DNA of 63,182 bases from Porphyra umbilicalis (Eukaryota > Rhodophyta > Bangiophyceae > Bangiales > Bangiaceae): assembly GCA_002049455.2 (NCBI GenBank), contig KV919151.1, positions 1 to 63,182 of the forward strand. Reading direction: 5' to 3'. A program made the position numbers and the translations under genes. Positions within the stretch are counted from its first letter, which is position 1. Each line of letters starts with the position of its first letter. This document shows positions 1 to 10,499 of this stretch, piece after piece. The notes beneath the pieces were generated by a model that ran no database searches, was not told where the DNA came from, and saw only the letters and a program-made list of their open reading frames with translations.

Positions 1-248
1 CGATGAGAAGGACGCGGGCCGGCACCGTCGCTGGATGCGGCCCGATGTTGGACCGCCGAAAACAGGCGGCCCGGTGAAGGTCCGCAAAAAACACGGGTGG
101 GAAGATGGTGCGCTCATTCGTGGGACAGCGGGCGGTCGGACGACGACGACAATGGGGATGAAACGGGGTGCGACGAGGGTGGGCGGGAGGACGATGGGGA
201 AGCGGGGGGGCGGGACGTCGATGGATGTGGCGTGGCAGCAATGCGTGT
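1..248. other. Left flank, no gene recognised
   Basis: GC-rich sequence left of the first LTR. A short open frame crosses it but shows no recognisable domain or start context. The five bases next to the LTR are CGTGT; no partner duplication was found because the other LTR of copy A is missing. Confidence 0.4.
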
Positions 249-629
249 TGTGGTATGAATTACGTTAGGTCAATCACCAGTGTATTGGGACCGACCGTAG
301 CCAAGCAATAAAGCGAGTTCTATCGCCGTCGCGGCGAGGACGAAGACCTTTCGTTGAAGGGCATCCGATGGGGAGCCGGGTGGTGCCCACGACGGCGGCC
401 CCGGACCCACGGTGGTTTAATACAAACAACGGACTGGTCGATCGACCATCCGATCAATCGATCGTAAGAGTGCCGGCAAACAGATAGGACAGGCAAGCAA
501 ACAAGAAAAAGAATGGGGAAGTAACCCCCAAAAGGGCTTGCCACAAGCCGAGTCACACAAATCCGTGGATTCAGCCAGTCAAGGGGCTACCAGTGGCAAT
601 TCGCCAATTGCGAGTGGAGACATGCTACA
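249..629 (-). repeat. LTR of gypsy copy A (3' LTR)
   Basis: Reverse complement of the 395-bp LTR of copy B, with small indels and substitutions (about 381 bp). On the plus strand it starts TGTGGTAT and ends GCTACA, giving TG...CA ends. The sequence after its right end matches the polypurine-side tail of the other copies, so it is the downstream LTR of a minus-strand element. Confidence 0.85.
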
Positions 630-1259
630 TACCTCCAACGCGATGTTCGAGCCGTCCCGGCGAGATCCCGGAAGGCTGGCGCCTTATTGGGCGATCGCGG
701 GCCGCACAGGCCCGAGCGGGTGTCGCCGCGTTGGCGGCACGAGCCGTGAAGGGGCGCCGATCCGGCCCCTTGGGCGTGGCGGTTGGTCGGTGGCGAGCGT
801 GACCGCTTCAACAACAGGCATGCGCGGGCGTTTGGTCGGCAGCTCGCGCTGTGGGGCCGAGGCTCGTGGTGGAGCGTGCCTGCGCAGGCGGGTCGCCGGG
901 AGCATACGCGGGGCGCGGGCGGACGGGCAGGGTGAAGACCCGTGGTCGCGGCGGCGGGATGGCCAGCGTGCGCTGCGCCACCGTCGTCAGCGCCACTTGG
1001 CGCGTTGTCGTCGGGACTTCGCTACCCGTCGACAAGGCGAAAGCCACGACGCGGAGGGAGTTGACACCCCGTCGATGGTTCATACCGTGCCGAGTGCAAG
1101 CGGGTGGTGGTCTTCCAGCGGCACGGGGCTTCCCGTGCCTAGTGCACTTGCACAGGTGCTGCCTTGCGGCGTTGCTGAGTTGGGGCGCGCTACCGCGAGG
1201 TGGGTAACCTTGGGGTTGGTGGAGTTGGTGTGCGGGCGGGCCAGGAGCGGCGCGCCCGT

Positions 1260-1562
1260 CAGCAAGCGCAGCAAGTGCGTCAAGGGCGGCAAGCGCGGCA
1301 AAGGCGGCAAGCGCGGCAAGGGCGGCAAGCGCGGCGTCGGCAGCAGGCGCTGCAAGTGCGGCAAGCGCGGCGTCGGCGGCAAGCTCGGGACAGAGGCAAG
1401 GGCGGCGTCGGCGGCAAGCGTGGCAAGGGCGGCAAGCGCGACGTCGGCAGCAAGCGCGGCAAGTGCGACAAGGCCGGCAAGCGCGGCGTCGGCAGCACGC
1501 GCGGCACGGGCGGCAAGCGCGGCGTCGGTGGCAAGCGCGGCAAAGGCGGCAAGGGTCAACAC
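1260..1562. repeat. GC-rich minisatellite in the tail of gypsy copy A
   Basis: Imperfect tandem array built from short units around GGCAAGCGCGGCGTCGGC. Related arrays sit at the same place in copy C (14560-14752) and, reverse-complemented, in copy B (23590-24700). The array has few stops in any frame, so the many open frames over it are not evidence of protein coding. It lies just upstream of the antisense ORF start at 1580. Confidence 0.75.
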
Positions 1563-3219
1563 TCCCGAACGGCCAAGCTATGGCGCACTCGGCCGCGATG
1601 GTGGTGGACGGCGGCGTTGCCGATGGCGGGGCGGCTGTCGACGGGGCGCATGCCGCCGCAGGGGGCCTTCTGGAAGTGGATTGCTCCACGGACCTGGAGG
1701 TCTTGCGCCAGTTTCGGACTCGTGGCTCGTACAACGCACACGTGGAACCTTTGGAGGTGGTTGATGGGGTCCCGCGGGTCACCGACAACCGTCTGTATGA
1801 CATGTGCGTGCGCAACCGCGCTCGTGCGCACACGCGTCGTGTCTAGGCGCATAACGAGGCGTTGCCTGACTTCATTGACGTGATGGCGCAAGCCGGTTGC
1901 CGGACCACGCGGTCGACCGCGTGGCCGAGGTCCATGGGGACCGTACTTGGGAACCAGGGCCCCCAGCTTCGTATCTACGAGGTGATGTCGTTTTGCAACA
2001 AGGTCGTGCGCTACCAAGTGCCTCTGCACCCGTTCCACCGCTTGGTTTACTCCGATGCGCTTCTGTTCCCTGGAAGGAACAGAGACGGTCGAGGCGGCGG
2101 CCAACTCGTTGGCCGCTTTGCGCAACTGGCCGAGGCCGTCTTCCTCAAGCGGACTCTCGCCGAGGTTCTTTCGGTCCCGTTCGGGCCCGACTCCGGCCTG
2201 AGCCGTACCTTAAACAGCTTGCGCTGGTGAGGCACGAGAAAAATGACGGCATCGAGGACGACCGCAGTCCGTCTGTCACCGGGTAACCGAACCTCTTACG
2301 GTGCCGATGTTCCATCCGACCACCGTCGGGCCGCGACACGCGCTTCTTTCGCGTCGCGAGTTGATGCCCACCGCGTGGGCGGCTGGATTTCTCCATGCGC
2401 CACGGACGTTCGACTTGTCCTTTTGGCTTCCGCCTATCCCGGCATGGGAGCCACACACGGGGCTGTGGGTGGCGACCCCCGTAGTGGAGTCGTACCTGGC
2501 GGATACGTTCGCAACGCGTACGCCTCAGTCTGGCAGCAGGTGTACTCCGAGTACTACTGCAACTTAGTTGCTGCGTGGGTTCACACCCTACAGGATGACA
2601 AGCTCTTCGGCCACTTTGACGATAGGACGCTTCGTCATTTCGACGTGTTGGACACGTCCAAGTTGAAGGACGCGCCCGACGGCGAGGCCAAGTACGTCTT
2701 TTACGGCAAGATGCGCTAGGCCGTAAAGGCGTTTCCCTGGCGGGAGTCCTTAAGACGTTGTCTGGCGCGACGCGACTCCGGGGAAGCCCGTCAAGTGCGG
2801 ATCACGGTCGACACGACCCAGAGTTCGGCTTTTGCCTTCGTCACCCTTGTGTCGATTTCGACTGGGCGTGGACCCGAACGCGCACTCCCGATGGCTCGAA
2901 TCACTTCGACCCACCCCGAGGTGTGGCGCCGCGGTCGTCGGAACTGGGCTCATGCCGTTGGCGACGTCCGAGAGGCCGCTACCGCCCGCGTTCGCCGCGG
3001 CGCGATCGCTCGCCGTCTCCACCACGGGCGATGGATGCCACTTGGCCAACCCGAGCGTTTTCATCCGCGGCGGTTGCCTTGTTTGGGTCGGCGCGCGCGC
3101 GCCATGTACGCGCTGTCGCGCCTCGAGGGGCGGCCTTGTCGGCGGTGGCTAACGCCTGGGTCGAGCCGATCGCCGGCCTGCGGACCACTGTTGAGCGCGC
3201 GGACGGACGGGGTGTCGAG

Positions 3220-3758
3220 TGTTGAAACGCAGTGGGGATACGGGATGGGGGACCACGGTGAAGTGGTTGAGTGGCTTGAGCTTGTGTGTTGTGCGAACGT
3301 GCTTTGTTGGTTGTCTCTCCAAAGCGCCCTCTTCCATCAAGGGCACTCCTCAAGTAGTCCAAGTCGGCGCACTCAAGCCCACCACGCAGCCCAAGCAGCT
3401 CGCCCGCGCACGCGCCCGCCCACACTCTAAATCAAAACGCTCACCAAATCAAAGCATCACGGATCAAAGCAAAGACCACGCAAATCAAAGCATCAGAAGC
3501 GCAAGAACAAAAAATGTGAAATCGCAAACTTTTCACTCAAAATCGCACGGGTACAAATGTCCAATGCACCAGCGGTCACCAAACCGCGAGGAAGTCGCAT
3601 GGGTAGCCTAGTGGGAAGTAGGCACCCACTCTCATTAGGCGTGACCTTCGGGTCGCGTCCGGGAGTCGGGGGATCGAACCCTGTCAATACCTGGTTTCTT
3701 GAATTTTGCTTTTTACAGCAGTAGGGCTTACAGCGGCGTTGAGCATGACGTTCCAACA
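3220..3758 (-). repeat. Copia LTR (3' LTR of minus-strand element)
   Basis: 539 bp, plus-strand ends TGTTGAAACG and TTCCAACA. Nearly identical to 8009-8551. Preceded by TSD TCGAG. It contains a tRNA-like internal Pol III promoter on the plus strand. Confidence 0.93.
3604..3680 (+). promoter_or_regulatory. tRNA-like A/B box pair inside copia LTR
   Basis: On the plus strand, antisense to the copia genes, TAGCCTAGTGG (3604-3614) fits the A-box consensus TRGYNNARNNG, and GATCGAACC (3672-3680) fits the B-box consensus GWTCRANNC, 57 nt apart. GCCT/AGGC could form a D-arm around the A box, GACC-TTCG-GGTC a long variable arm and GGGG/CCCT a T-arm around the B box. T runs about 25-35 nt after the B box could terminate Pol III. 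I could not draw a convincing anticodon or acceptor stem, so this is a tRNA-like or SINE-like promoter, not a tRNA gene. Confidence 0.45.
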
Positions 3759-3920
3759 CGCCCCCTTGCTTGACGCGCTGACAGCTGACCGCCTTGAAGT
3801 ACTTGTCGAGAAGTAAGTCCGCCTAGAATCTTGACGTCCCAAATCCGATGCCGCCCGTCATGGCCGCCTTGGAGGAGCAATGTAATTATATCCGGATGTT
3901 CTTACGGCGCGTACTTGAAT

Positions 3921-6650
3921 TCAACACATCCCCATCGTCGTGACATGCTTGTCGTGCTTGACCTTGGCGAGCTCCTTCGTCATCGGGTCTGCCGCCATCT
4001 CGTCCGTTGGGCAGTGCTCGAGGATGACCTTGTCCGTCGTGATCGCATCCCGCACAAAGTGGTAGCGAATTTCGATGTGCTTAGTGCGCTTGTGCTCGAC
4101 GGGATTCTTGGCGAAGTCGATGCAGCCGCTGTTGTCGACCTTGATGTTAACCGGCCCAACCAAGTTGTCCGACTGCGTCACGAGCATGGTGACGCGTTGG
4201 ATGAGCTTGTCGAGCCAAACAGCTTCCTTGCTGGCTTCGCAAAGAGCCACGTATTCCGCCTCCATGGTAGATAGCGCCACCGTCTTCTGCAACTTCGAAG
4301 CCCAGCTGACGGCCGCCCGCCAAAGATGAACATGAAGCCCGTCGTAGACCGCCGCGTCTCGTAGTCACCTGCCCAGTCGGCATCGCTAAACCTTGGAGGA
4401 TGCCCGACGCGGACTTGTTGTAGACCAGGCCCTTGTCGACAGACCCCTTTACATATCGAAGGACGCGCTTCACAGCCGCCCAGTGCTGCTTCCCGTAGCC
4501 CGACACGAAACGGCTTAGCTTGCCGACCGCAAAGGCGAGATCAGGACGCGTCCCGACCATCAGGTACATCAGGCTTCTGACGGCCTCGCGATAAGGAAGA
4601 GACTCGTCGCTCTTCTCCGACTTAGCCAGCTGCAGCCCGACCTCCAACGGAGTCGCGATCGGGTTGCACTCCGCCATACCGAGCTTCTCGAGCACTTGTC
4701 CCGCGTACTTGCCCTGCGACAGCTTGAGGGTGCCCAACGTCTTGTCACGGCTGATCTCTAGCCCGAGGATGACCTTGGCCTCGCCCAGGTCCTTCATCTC
4801 GAAGCGCTTGCGAAGCGCCTTCTTGATTTTGTTAATCGCCTCCATGCTTGACCCGACCAGAAGAGGATCGTCGACGTAGACCAGGACGATGATGATCTCA
4901 CCGTCATCCATCTGGAGGTAAGGCAGGCATCCGGGTCGATGTTGTCAAACCCTTGCGACTTGAAGAAGGCGTCGAGCTTGGCGTACCACATCTTGGGGGC
5001 TTGCTTAAGCCCATACAGCGCTTGGAGAAGACGGCACACCTTGTCCGGATACGTGGGATCGACGTATCCCTCCGGCTGCTCCATGTAGACCTCCTCGTCA
5101 AGGTCGCCGTTCAGGAAGGCCGTCTTGACGTCCATCTGATGCAGCTCCCACCCGTTCGCCGCCGTCATCGCCAGGATGCATCGGATGGTAGTGAACTTGG
5201 CCACCGGCGCAAACGTCTCGTTGAAGTCAAGCCCCTTGATCTGCCGATTGCCCATAAAGCACAGGCGGGCCTTGTGCCGCGTCTTGCTGTTCCCGACCTT
5301 GTCCAGCTCGTCCTTGACCTTGTAAACCCACTTGCCCTTGAGCACGCGTCGGCCGACCGGGCGATCCGTCAAACGCCATGTCTTGTTCTTGCGGATAGAG
5401 TCCATATCCTGGTCCATTGCGGCCCGCCACTTGGTCGACTCTTTTCCTTGAACTGCTTGCCCATACTTAATGGGAGCCTCTTGAGCAACGAGGCTCACTG
5501 GACGCCAGTACTCAACCGGCGGCCTCCGCGATCTGCCGCTCCGACGCAGCGTGTCTTGAGATCCGGCAGAACCTAGATTGTGGTCTGCCGATTTGTCCGA
5601 GCCATCATCTTGCTGGTCGTCTCCACCGTCATCTTCAGCGTCCACGTCTTGGTCGTCGCTGCCGGCATTCAAGCCCGTCTCGCCTTCCACGACTTCGTCC
5701 ACGGGTAAGTCCTCTGGAACATCTGCAACCTTTCTTGAGTTGTTCTCGGAGAAAACGACGCTTCGCGCCTTGACGACCTTTCCGTCGTCGAGGATGACCT
5801 TGTACGCCTTGCTGCCGTCGGGATAGCCCACGAAAATGCCCTTTGCCGCCTTGTCTCCGAACTTGCCATCGACGTGGCTCTTGTGCAGTACCACCCAGCA
5901 TGTTGACCCAAACACCCGCATGTGGCTTACGTCGGGCTTGTTCTCGGTCCATAGCTCATGAGGCGTCTTGCCTATGTGAAGGGCACGGCTGGTGACGCGG
6001 TTCTTGATGTAGACCGCCGTCTTGATGGCATCCGCCCAAAGATCCTGGTCGACGTCCTTGTGTCGCATCATGGTGCGTGCCATCTCCACGAGAACTCGGT
6101 TGAGTCGCTCAGCAACCCCGTTCTGCTGCGGCGTGTCGGGCACCGTCGTCTGGTGCGTCGTGCCGTTCTCATCGTGAAGTGCCTTGAATGCGGAAGACAC
6201 GTACTCGCCGCCGTTGTCGCACCGGAGCACCTTGATCTTGTTGCCGGTGTGCAGCTGTGCCTTGGTCAGCCACTTCTTGTACTCCGCGAGAAGATCGCTC
6301 TTCTTGTGCAGGAAGACCACGTCCGTCCAGCGGGAGAAGTCTTCGGTGAACGTGCCGAAGTAGAGCGCTCCGCCACGAGAGGGTTCTGACGTAGGTCCAC
6401 CGAGGTCCGAGTGCACGAGCTGGAGCCGCCTGGTCACACGAACGCCTCTTGCGCTAGGCGTAGGCGTCATTGCCGCTTTGCCGTACACGCACGGCTCGCA
6501 GATGTCCTTGACCACCATGGACGTGCACTTGAGTCCGTCTACGTCCTTGTTCTTGGTCATCCTCTTGACGCCGGCCACGTTCACGTGGCCAAGACGCTCA
6601 TGCCAGAGCTGAAGAGAGGCCACCGCAGCAATATCCGACATAGGGGCCAT
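3921..6650 (-). pseudogene. Copia pol (integrase, RT, RNase H), frame-broken
   Basis: Reading leftward from 6650: the GAG-pre-integrase region with a zinc-binding HERLGH...CEPC pattern, the integrase core with its D-D-E residues (VHSDLGG, RCDNGGEY, QNGVAERLN), then RT (FAPVAKFTTIR, MDVKTAFLNG, YVDD) and RNase H (VALSTMEAEYVAL). The frame breaks near 4913, where loss of one T from CTTTACC would explain the shift, and again near 4392 and 4312. The last segment is open from 4292 to 3921. The RT active-site context is YVDDP, where L is usual after YVDD. It continues in frame from the gag-protease ORF across the stop at 6660-6662. Confidence 0.88.
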
Positions 6651-6659
6651 GTCCAGGTG

Positions 6660-7844
6660 TTAGAGCCCGTTCCTACGCGTGCCGCACGCAGCAATCTTCT
6701 CGTTCATCTTGATGATGGACATACCGCGCTTGATCGACACTTCCGCACCGCGTTCCTTCATCATGCCGACCGACATGAGGTTGAAACCCATATTAGGAAC
6801 ATGGAGCACCTTCTCCAACTTGATCTTGCGCGTCTTGCCTTGAACGATGACGTTGAGGACGACGGTTCCGACGCCCGCCGTGGCGACGGACCCCTTGTCA
6901 CCCATCGTCACGCTCCGTCCCGTGGTCGTCTTGTAGTCATCGAAGCACGCACGCATCAAGCACATGTGTGCAGACGCCGCAGAGTCGACAAGCCACGACT
7001 TGGAAATGTCATCGTTGTCATCCGCGTTGCCAACGAGACAGATGGCGTCGTCGCTGTCGCTACCTTCATCAGCCGCAATGGCGGCCACCTTGTCCTGTCT
7101 CTGCTTCTTGGCCTTGAGCTCTGGGCAATCATGAGCGATGTGCCCAAACTTGTGGCAGTAGTAGCACTCGATCTTGGAGAGGTCACCACGGCGGCCTTGA
7201 CCTCGATAGTTGGCGCCGACGAGTGCCATGTCACCAATGCGCTTGATCGCCGGTGACATGTCCGCCTGACGCCGCTCCTCCTGAAGCAAGCGGCTCTTGA
7301 CAAAGTCGAGGCTTAGCTCTTCCTCGCCCTTGGCGTCTAGAGCCACCAGCAGGTTCTCATACTTTGACGTCAGCCCGTTGAGAACGCTCATGGCGACATC
7401 CATCTCCGTCACCTCGCCGCCCATGGCCTTGAGGCTCTTTCCGAGGTTGCGCACGCGGTTGATGTAGCCCAGCATGCCCTCGCCGACTTTCATCGCGACG
7501 GTGTAGAATTCGCGTCGCGCCTTCATCTTGTTCATCAAACTCTTGCGCTGGAAGACGCCTTGCAGGGTCGACCACATTTCCGCCGTCGTCTTGCACCCCG
7601 ACACGTGCTCGAGCTGCTCAGACCCAAGGGTGAGCCCGATGATGGCGCTCGCCTTTGTGTCCCGACGCTTCCACACCGCCAACTCGCGGTCCTCCGCGTC
7701 CGTCGGCTTGCCGTCTTCGTCCAGCATGTCGTCCAGATCGCGCAGCGCCAGGATCATCTTGATACGCTGGCGCCACTCGTGGAAGTTCGTCTCCGTCAAC
7801 TTGTCAATCTTGATGCCGCCCATGCCGGCAGCGCCACCGTCCAT
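6660..7844 (-). CDS. Copia Gag-protease ORF
   Basis: 394 aa from ATG 7844. The N-terminal two thirds is a copia-type Gag (UBN2-like, with NFHEWRQRI near the start). A CCHC zinc knuckle (CYYCHKFGHIAHDC) packages RNA. The protease follows: its active site reads WLVDSAASAHM, with DSA where DSG is usual. The ORF ends at TAA 6660-6662, at the place where copia polyproteins normally read NGLYHL; one base change from a Tyr codon would give this stop, and the pol frame continues unchanged after it. Nonsense mutation is the simplest reading; a functional readthrough site is less likely. Confidence 0.85.
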   Translation of the reverse strand: MDGGAAGMGGIKIDKLTETNFHEWRQRIKMILALRDLDDMLDEDGKPTDAEDRELAVWKRRDTKASAIIGLTLGSEQLEHVSGCKTTAEMWSTLQGVFQRKSLMNKMKARREFYTVAMKVGEGMLGYINRVRNLGKSLKAMGGEVTEMDVAMSVLNGLTSKYENLLVALDAKGEEELSLDFVKSRLLQEERRQADMSPAIKRIGDMALVGANYRGQGRRGDLSKIECYYCHKFGHIAHDCPELKAKKQRQDKVAAIAADEGSDSDDAICLVGNADDNDDISKSWLVDSAASAHMCLMRACFDDYKTTTGRSVTMGDKGSVATAGVGTVVLNVIVQGKTRKIKLEKVLHVPNMGFNLMSVGMMKERGAEVSIKRGMSIIKMNEKIAACGTRRNGL

Positions 7845-8008
7845 GATGCTTGCTTGTCGTAGCGCTTCCCGATCTTGCCGAACCTTGCGCCTTGACCGTC
7901 ACGCCCTTGAACCACTTTGCACTCGTCTTCTTCGCACTTGTCGCGACCGCCGCGACGCCGTCTGGCACACCTTGCCCTTGTCACAGCGCCGGCTCTGGGC
8001 CTATAACC

Positions 8009-8551
8009 TGTTGAAACGCAGTGGGGATAGGGGATGGGGGACCACGGTGAAGTGGTTGAGTGGCTTGAGCTTGTGTGTTGTGTGCGAACGTGCTTTGTTG
8101 GTTGTCTCTCCAAAGCGCCCCTCTTCCCATCAAGGGCACTCCTCAAGTAGTCCAAGTCGGAGCACTCAAGCCCACCACGCAGCCCAAGCAGCTCGCCCGC
8201 GCACGCGCCCGCCCACACTCTAAATCAAAACGCTCACCAAATCAAAGCATCACGGATCAAAGCAAAGACCACGCAAATCAAAGCATCAGAAGCGCAAGAA
8301 CAAAAAATGTGAAATCGCAAACTTTTCACTCAAAATCGCACGGGTACAAATGTCCAATGCACCAGCGGTCACCAAACCGCGAGGAAGTCGCATGGGTAGC
8401 CTAGTGGGAAGTAGGCACCCACTCTCATTAGGCGTGACCTTCGGGTCGCGTCCGGGAGTCGGGGGATCGAACCCTGTCAATACCTGGTTTCTTGAATTTT
8501 GCTTTTTACAGCAGGAGGGCTTACAGCGGCGTTGAGCATGACGTTCCAACA
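8009..8551 (-). repeat. Copia LTR (5' LTR of minus-strand element)
   Basis: 543 bp, matching 3220-3758 with a few differences, followed by the TSD copy TCGAG at 8552-8556. Transcription of the element would start here and run leftward. The internal primer-binding side begins at 8008. Confidence 0.93.
8397..8473 (+). promoter_or_regulatory. tRNA-like A/B box pair, second LTR copy
   Basis: Same arrangement as at 3604-3680: A box at 8397-8407 and B box at 8465-8473 on the plus strand, unchanged between the two LTRs. In this LTR the pair points out of the element into the flanking gypsy tail, so transcripts could run into 8552 onward. Confidence 0.42.
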
Positions 8552-8965
8552 TCGAGTCGGCTTTGTCCATCATTGGACAGGCCGTGGCTCGCGCCGTTGA
8601 CGGCGATGCCAACTACGGGCGATTTGCTCAGCACCTCGAGGCTATCCAGCCAGAGGAGGACGCCACGCCGGCACGTTTCAACGCGCAGAGCATCCTCGGT
8701 CGTCGGACCCATGAGGGCGGGGGCCCTTCGACGGGGGCTCTGCCCTCGGCGCGCAACGCGCGTGCGCGTAGCGTCTCGCAGGAGTCGGCGGCCAGTGTTG
8801 GCGCGCGCCGCGATTCCCGCCGGAACTCGCGTCGTGGTGACGAGGAGGAGGAGTGACTGCCACTGCAAAGTGGGCGGTTCGGTTGACCGTGGTGGGGTTG
8901 TAGGGCGCGTGCCCTTGTTGTGTTTCTGTCGCGTGACGTGTGTTCGTCCGCTTCCCAGTTGCCTA

Positions 8966-9389
8966 TTAGTCATCGTATGAATGAAGGAAGTGGCAGGTAA
9001 GCATGGCCCATGGTGTGGGAGTCGTATCCCGTTTATCGGATGAGAAAAGTACTTGGTACTCGAAACACGGACGGATGGCGGTGGCGTACCAGCTGGTGTT
9101 GGTCCACTGTGGGGTTACCACGGTGGCCTCTTCTTTGGTCGATACCAAGCGTCTCAGAACTGAGTCGAGGTGTTGTATTGGAGGTACGAAGAACCTGTTG
9201 GGGTGTACGGACTGGGTGGGATCAGGTTTTATCAGTGTCGATTGCGAGGCTTTCGGCCACACATACGTGTAGGGGTCCTATTCAGCATACAGGCGAGCGA
9301 AATTCCGAAAAGCCAGTTGGGCTTCATACGCAAAATTGCGGGTCATCGAGGGCAGGGTGGACTTAAGCCATGTGACAGGAATTACTTCC
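8966..9389 (-). pseudogene. Gypsy copy A: Pol C-terminal extension
   Basis: Open segment from 9262 to 8966 matching the last ~100 residues of copy B pol, including HLDSVLRRLV, VTPQWTNTSWYATAIR and a C-terminus CHFLH.YDD. The stretch between 9262 and 9389 matches the preceding part in another frame. The domain lies beyond the chromodomain and is conserved at amino-acid level between copies. Confidence 0.75.
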
Positions 9390-10499
9390 TTAACTGCGGT
9401 GGCAGTAGTTGACTCTGTCCAAGAGACATTGGCATGGACAACTCTGTCGCCTGTAACATGGACATGTTGGATCGTTGGTGTCCACGTGGGGTCCAGGACG
9501 ATGTTGGCCACAGTTGTGAGCCCGGCTTGTCGGCGACTTCGTCGTGCTGCCGTTTGCCACTCGTACCCCGGCACATGCCTCTTCTTCTGTCGAGGGAAAC
9601 GCACCACCAGGGTGCGGGGGAGGTTCTCCGGGGGATTCCCAGGTGTCGTCCTTCGACCCGTAGTCGAACCAGCGCACCTTAGCGCTATAGCTGTCACCCG
9701 TCTGGCGTAAGCCTGGGAGTTTGTCGATCACATACTCATCGGCAGTTGCCGGGGGTGACTTGCGTTGGTCTAGACCATCTAGTAAGGGGTGCAACACAGT
9801 GTCCGCCGTCGTTGGACGAGCTGGGGTGACATAGTCACTGCTGACGCGTTTCTCCTCCCCGTCAATGACAATGACAAACGTGGAGGCGTCCGCATCGGCG
9901 TCAACGACCACGAAGGGTCCAATGGCTTTGCTATGCAGCTTGTTTTGCCGATCGTGGTTGGTCGTGTATACGTAGTCGCCGATCTTGACGTCCGCATTGC
10001 GGGTTGCGACCCGGTGATCGAAGTTACGTTTGTAACGTTGTTGCGTCTTACGCAAGGCCTCAACGACAACGGGGATCTGCCTGCGAAGGCGTGCCATGAA
10101 TTCGCGTTTGCGGGTTAGGGGTGACCCATCCTTGAGCGTTCCCTTATTGGACAGCGGAGTGCCCGGGGGCAGGTTGCGAACCGTGAGGTTGGGGATCCGC
10201 CTTGGGATTACGAGCTCAAATGGGGCGATGCCCGTCGACCGATACGGTTGGCTATTATACGCCATGGTGATTACCGGGAGTAACTCGTCCAATCGTGATG
10301 GGTCATCATCGACGTAGTGTCGCAGCTGAGTAGCCATGGTACGGTTGTACCGTTCAACTTGCCCATTAGTTTGGGGGTGATACGCCGTGGTGCGAACTGT
10401 TTCAATGCCAAGCATTTTCATCACAGCGATGAAGAAGTTCGACATGAACTGGGGCCCTTGGTCCGATAGGATCCGGTCCGGTGGCCCGTAGGCGGACAC
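9390..10499 (-). pseudogene. Gypsy copy A: integrase C-half and chromodomain
   Basis: 369-aa open segment after the stop at 10500-10502. It holds the second Asp and the Glu of the integrase core (ILSDQGPQF, NGQVERYN), the GPY/F-type linker region, and a chromodomain start (DEYVIDKLPGLRQ, KVRWFDYG.KDDTWE). The frame then slips after TWES, so the C-terminal part is read out of frame to the ORF end; the proper continuation lies in other frames and at 8966-9262. Confidence 0.85.

Larger units (their letters stand above)
3220..8551 (-). mobile_element. Ty1/copia LTR retrotransposon, 5,332 bp
   Basis: Two LTRs (3220-3758 and 8009-8551) flank a gag-pol reading right to left. The insertion is bounded by a 5-bp target duplication TCGAG (3215-3219 and 8552-8556). 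Domain order is Gag, zinc knuckle, protease, integrase, reverse transcriptase, RNase H, the copia order. It interrupts the tail of gypsy copy A, so it is younger than that copy. The LTRs differ by about three substitutions and a few single-base indels. The coding region has one in-frame stop and three frameshifts, so this copy looks defective unless some are sequence errors. Confidence 0.93.
1580..8856 (+). pseudogene. Antisense ORF in gypsy tail, split by copia insertion
   Basis: An open frame on the strand opposite to the element's gag-pol. It starts at ATG 1580 with a good context (G at -3, G at +4), reads through VDGVPRVTDNRLYD and VRNRARAHTRR, then stops at 1844-1846. Protein-like segments continue in shifting frames to about 2719 and 3219, are cut by the copia element, and resume at 8552-8856, ending in an Arg/Ser/Glu-rich tail. 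The start and first conserved block are present in copy C, and the block survives in copy B. No family is recognised. Accessory antisense ORFs are known in some plant Ty3/gypsy lineages; homology to those is not shown. Several frame breaks make this copy a pseudogene. Confidence 0.55.

Noticed and set aside
3604..3680. Functional tRNA gene
   Set aside because: A and B boxes and parts of the arms are present, but no convincing acceptor or anticodon stem could be drawn.
6660..6662. Programmed stop-codon readthrough between copia Gag and Pol
   Set aside because: The stop falls inside a conserved NGLYHL-type motif and the copy has other lesions, so a point mutation is simpler.
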